A stretch of 64,000 bases of DNA from Brevipalpus yothersi (taxonomy: Eukaryota; Arthropoda; Arachnida; Trombidiformes; Tenuipalpidae): NCBI GenBank assembly GCA_003956705.1, contig QZCP01000167.1:26662-90661 (forward strand), given 5' to 3'. A program made the translations under genes and the position numbers. The notes under the pieces were generated by a model. It saw nothing but the letters and a program-made list of their open reading frames with translations. It was not told the DNA's origin and searched no databases. Shown here one piece after another: positions 63,701 through 64,000 of this stretch; within the stretch, counting starts at the first letter, position 1, and each line of letters begins with the position of its first letter.

Positions 63701-63904
63701 TCTTTAGTAGTTTCTCGGCGTCGCTTAAGCTCCAATATGTGAACCCTTTCCTCTTCTGTTGTCCGCTCTTCGGCTAGAATAACATCTTCAGCACGAATAA
63801 TCCATTCAACATAGCCTTCCAATTCTTGCTGGAGTTGACTTCGAATACGTTTCTTGAGAAATTTTTGTCTCTGATCAACACGTTCTCTTTCTTTGGCAAA
63901 CTCT
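35317..63904 (-). CDS. cac: Voltage-gated calcium channel alpha1, CaV2/cacophony type (5' truncated)
   Basis: This is the pore subunit of the presynaptic calcium channel that triggers transmitter release. The window holds everything from the I-II linker to the stop, about 1774 residues; domain I lies beyond 64000. Exons (5' to 3'): 63904-63621, 58157-58070, 57981-57854, 57758-57646, 57566-57457, 57361-57230, 57156-56326, 55296-55197, 52889-52729, 52649-52127, [49927-49817 or 47431-47321], 46882-46793, 46710-46594, 46513-46448, [46131-46040 or 45210-45119], 44226-44079, 43934-43710, 43640-43430, 43291-43185, 42371-42336, 39779-39643, 39243-39141, 37287-36963, 36665-36460, 36349-36023, 35952-35785, 35703-35317. 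Phases agree throughout. Pore glutamates are in TGEDW (II), TGEGW (III) and TGEAW (IV). CaV2 rather than CaV1 is shown by GRRLPPTP and the acidic-Trp C-terminus. The beta-subunit site and IQ motif are present. Confidence 0.95.
38711..38841. repeat. Compound (GAAA)n-(GA)n repeat
   Basis: About 130 bp: GAAA units, then GA units interrupted by GACA steps. Confidence 0.95.
41426..41450. repeat. (GA)n tract with an ambiguous base
   Basis: A GA tract containing the only N of the window at 41448, so its assembled length is uncertain. Confidence 0.95.
42336..42371 (-). CDS. cac: CaV2 12-codon cassette exon in the C-tail
   Basis: A 36-nt, phase-0 microexon between ttgtgttttttcag and gtagtg encodes [12 protein letters not shown]. 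It can be skipped without changing frame. It is supported only by splice sites and composition. Confidence 0.5.
43185..44226 (-). CDS. cac: CaV2 exons: domain IV pore, IVS6, EF-hand, pre-IQ and IQ
   Basis: Four exons (44226-44079, 43934-43710, 43640-43430, 43291-43185). They encode the filter TGEAWQAIM and IVS6 ([29 protein letters not shown]). Next come the EF-hand-like region ([15 protein letters not shown]), the pre-IQ helices ([15 protein letters not shown]) and the calmodulin-binding IQ motif ([20 protein letters not shown]). Only one EF-hand exon is present, unlike the 37a/37b pair of vertebrate CaV2. The last donor (AAT|gtaaca) is weak. Confidence 0.92.
45119..45210 (-). CDS. cac: CaV2 alternative exon IVS5-pore turret, copy B (GC donor)
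   Basis: A 92-nt exon with the same phases as copy A. It encodes [20 protein letters not shown], then [11 protein letters not shown], closer to the general CaV2 sequence. The donor is AG|gcaagt, a GC-AG intron. Because 92 is not a multiple of three, including both copies or neither would shift the frame. Exactly one must be used. Confidence 0.87.
46040..46131 (-). CDS. cac: CaV2 alternative exon IVS5-pore turret, copy A
   Basis: A 92-nt exon, entering phase 0 and leaving phase 2, with a strong gtgagt donor. It encodes [20 protein letters not shown], then [11 protein letters not shown], i.e. the outer turret and first pore helix of domain IV. The constitutive exon at 44226 completes the Arg codon and supplies CATGEAW. 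It is an alternative to 45210-45119. Confidence 0.87.
46448..46882 (-). CDS. cac: CaV2 exons: IVS3, IVS4, IVS5
   Basis: Three phase-0 exons (46882-46793, 46710-46594, 46513-46448) have introns of about 80 nt. IVS3 is [21 protein letters not shown]4 carries the sensor arginines and lysines ([20 protein letters not shown]). IVS5 is [20 protein letters not shown], ending MQ just before the alternative turret exons. Confidence 0.93.
47321..47431 (-). CDS. cac: CaV2 alternative exon IVS2, copy B
   Basis: This second 111-nt, phase-0 exon lies 2.4 kb downstream of copy A. It has an acidic loop ([15 protein letters not shown]) and an S2 helix ([20 protein letters not shown]) ending CK, closer to the usual CaV2 'AFG' ending. 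Its donor is weak (AAG|gtttgc). Including both copies would keep frame but duplicate a membrane helix, so mutual exclusion is expected. Confidence 0.85.
47432..49816. other. Intron between CaV2 IVS2 copies A and B
   Basis: 2.4 kb with short repeats (several aagatgc units near 48370-48440), an (AC)n run and a perfect 20-bp palindrome at 48851-48870. No third copy of the S2 exon was seen. Confidence 0.6.
48851..48870. repeat. Perfect 20-bp palindrome
   Basis: GGGTACATATATATGTACCC is identical to its reverse complement. It directly follows an (AC)n run. Confidence 0.95.
49817..49927 (-). CDS. cac: CaV2 alternative exon IVS2, copy A
   Basis: This 111-nt exon (37 codons, phase 0 both ends) lies between taatcaaaccag and a good gtaaga donor. 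It encodes a basic, polar S1-S2 loop ([12 protein letters not shown]) and an S2 helix ([20 protein letters not shown]) ending GAR. It keeps the acidic S2 residue. The following exon (NFFKDYW...) joins in frame. It is an alternative to 47431-47321, which has the same length and phase but a different loop charge. Confidence 0.85.
49928..52126. other. CaV2 intron before the IVS2 pair
   Basis: 2.2 kb of AT-rich DNA. I see no exon, gene or repeat worth naming. Confidence 0.55.
52127..55296 (-). CDS. cac: CaV2 exons: IIIS4 to IVS1
   Basis: Three exons (55296-55197, 52889-52729, 52649-52127). The first gives IIIS4 ([20 protein letters not shown]). The second gives IIIS5 ([20 protein letters not shown]) and the start of the turret with Cys residues. 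The third gives the filter [19 protein letters not shown]6 ([20 protein letters not shown]), the III-IV linker ([12 protein letters not shown]) and IVS1 ([16 protein letters not shown]). It ends in phase 0 at the donor that feeds the alternative exons at 49927 and 47431. Confidence 0.93.
52890..55196. other. CaV2 intron after IIIS4
   Basis: 2.3 kb including a purine-rich block at 53780-53950 and a (GA)n tract at 54401-54447. The Lys/Glu frames on the plus strand are a by-product of purine bias. Confidence 0.6.
54401..54447. repeat. (GA)n microsatellite
   Basis: A perfect GA tract of about 47 bp. Confidence 0.95.
56326..57156 (-). CDS. cac: CaV2 exon: domain II pore, IIS6, short II-III loop, IIIS1-S3
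   Basis: This is the largest exon (831 nt). It contains the domain II filter [16 protein letters not shown] and IIS6 ([20 protein letters not shown]). The II-III loop of only about 115 residues is Glu/Lys-rich ([16 protein letters not shown], then a Glu run) with no vertebrate-type synprint length. Next come IIIS1 ([18 protein letters not shown]), IIIS2 ([19 protein letters not shown]) and IIIS3 ([19 protein letters not shown]). Confidence 0.94.
57230..58157 (-). CDS. cac: CaV2 exons: end of I-II linker and IIS1-IIS5
   Basis: Five small exons (58157-58070, 57981-57854, 57758-57646, 57566-57457, 57361-57230) have introns of 79-95 nt. They encode the linker end, IIS1 ([20 protein letters not shown]), IIS2 ([20 protein letters not shown]), IIS3 start (NRFDCT), the voltage sensor IIS4 ([18 protein letters not shown]) and IIS5 ([20 protein letters not shown]). 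Compact introns contrast with the kilobase introns around domains III and IV. Confidence 0.93.
60057..60095. repeat. (GA)n microsatellite
   Basis: A perfect GA tract of about 39 bp. Confidence 0.94.
62704..63206 (-). mobile_element. Possible LINE reverse-transcriptase relic (palm region)
   Basis: The minus strand from 63206 reads [20 protein letters not shown], then [32 protein letters not shown]. This follows the order of non-LTR reverse transcriptases: a helix before the motif, a 'Y-x-G-xxSYV' turn, a pF.i..GvxQGxxLSPxLFnLxiDxil block, degraded here. After two stops and a frameshift comes [20 protein letters not shown], similar to the [FY]xDD catalytic motif. It is clearly non-functional. 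Similarity was judged by eye only. Confidence 0.4.
63621..63904 (-). CDS. cac: CaV2 exon: I-II linker with beta-subunit binding site
   Basis: The exon starts after a ttttttcacag acceptor, with A completing a Gly codon. It encodes [12 protein letters not shown] and the alpha-interaction domain [15 protein letters not shown], which matches the consensus contacted by the cytoplasmic beta subunit. It ends in a long Glu tract (residues of [16 protein letters not shown]) before gtatgt, phase 1. The next exon in the window is 5.5 kb away at 58157. Upstream to 64000 is intron ending in a CT repeat. Confidence 0.93.
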
Positions 63905-63952
63905 CTGTGAAAAAAAGAAAATTGAAAAACATTAGAAATCATGTCAAATTCA

Positions 63953-63955
<3 letters not shown>

Positions 63956-64000
<45 letters not shown>
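63956..64000. repeat. (CT)n tract reaching the window edge
   Basis: A CT tract of at least 45 bp just upstream of the I-II linker exon acceptor on the minus strand, continuing beyond the window. Confidence 0.95.

Overview
This is nuclear DNA from a eukaryote, almost certainly an arthropod and probably an acariform mite. The evidence is AT-rich sequence, GT-AG introns mostly 60-115 nt in the housekeeping gene but up to 14 kb in neural genes, many long (GA)n/(CT)n tracts, an arthropod-style CaV2 (cacophony) channel, and two small secreted helical proteins with no familiar domain. The mite assignment is an inference and no species is claimed. All gene models below were built by hand from splice sites, reading phase and protein similarity; none is supported by transcript data here.

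Layout. 1-4477 (+): the 3' end of a neuroligin gene (two exons; transmembrane helix and cytoplasmic tail). 9102-10055 (-): a two-exon secreted, acidic, coiled-coil-like protein. 12037-27744 (-): a complete three-exon rhodopsin-class GPCR of 416 residues with a 14 kb first intron. That intron holds, on the opposite strand, a single-exon secreted protein gene (16666-17504) that appears to carry a 1-nt frameshift. It also holds decayed coding relics, probably retroelement-derived, and a palindrome-rich island at about 18.2-18.64 kb. 29464-34159 (+): the complete eight-exon gene for the largest subunit of RNA polymerase III (1392 residues). 34355-34630 (-): a short GWNDPP-motif protein, convergent with it. 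35317-63904 (-): a voltage-gated calcium channel alpha1 subunit of the CaV2/cacophony type. It is cut at its 5' end by the window edge (I-II linker to C-terminus, about 1774 residues over 27 constitutive or selected exons).

The most interesting signal is inside the CaV2 gene. Domain IV contains two independent pairs of tandem alternative exons. One pair (111 nt each) encodes the S1-S2 loop plus S2 helix of the fourth voltage sensor. The other (92 nt each, identical phases) encodes the end of S5, the turret and the first pore helix. In the second pair, including both or neither exon breaks the reading frame, so the choice must be mutually exclusive. One member of each pair has a weak splice donor (GTTTGC in one, GC in the other). 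Together they would give four domain-IV channel variants.

Functional links: neuroligin (postsynaptic adhesion), CaV2 (presynaptic calcium entry) and the GPCR are neural or signalling genes with long introns. The Pol III subunit is a compact housekeeping gene set between them. Two intronic segments resemble a degenerate non-LTR reverse transcriptase.
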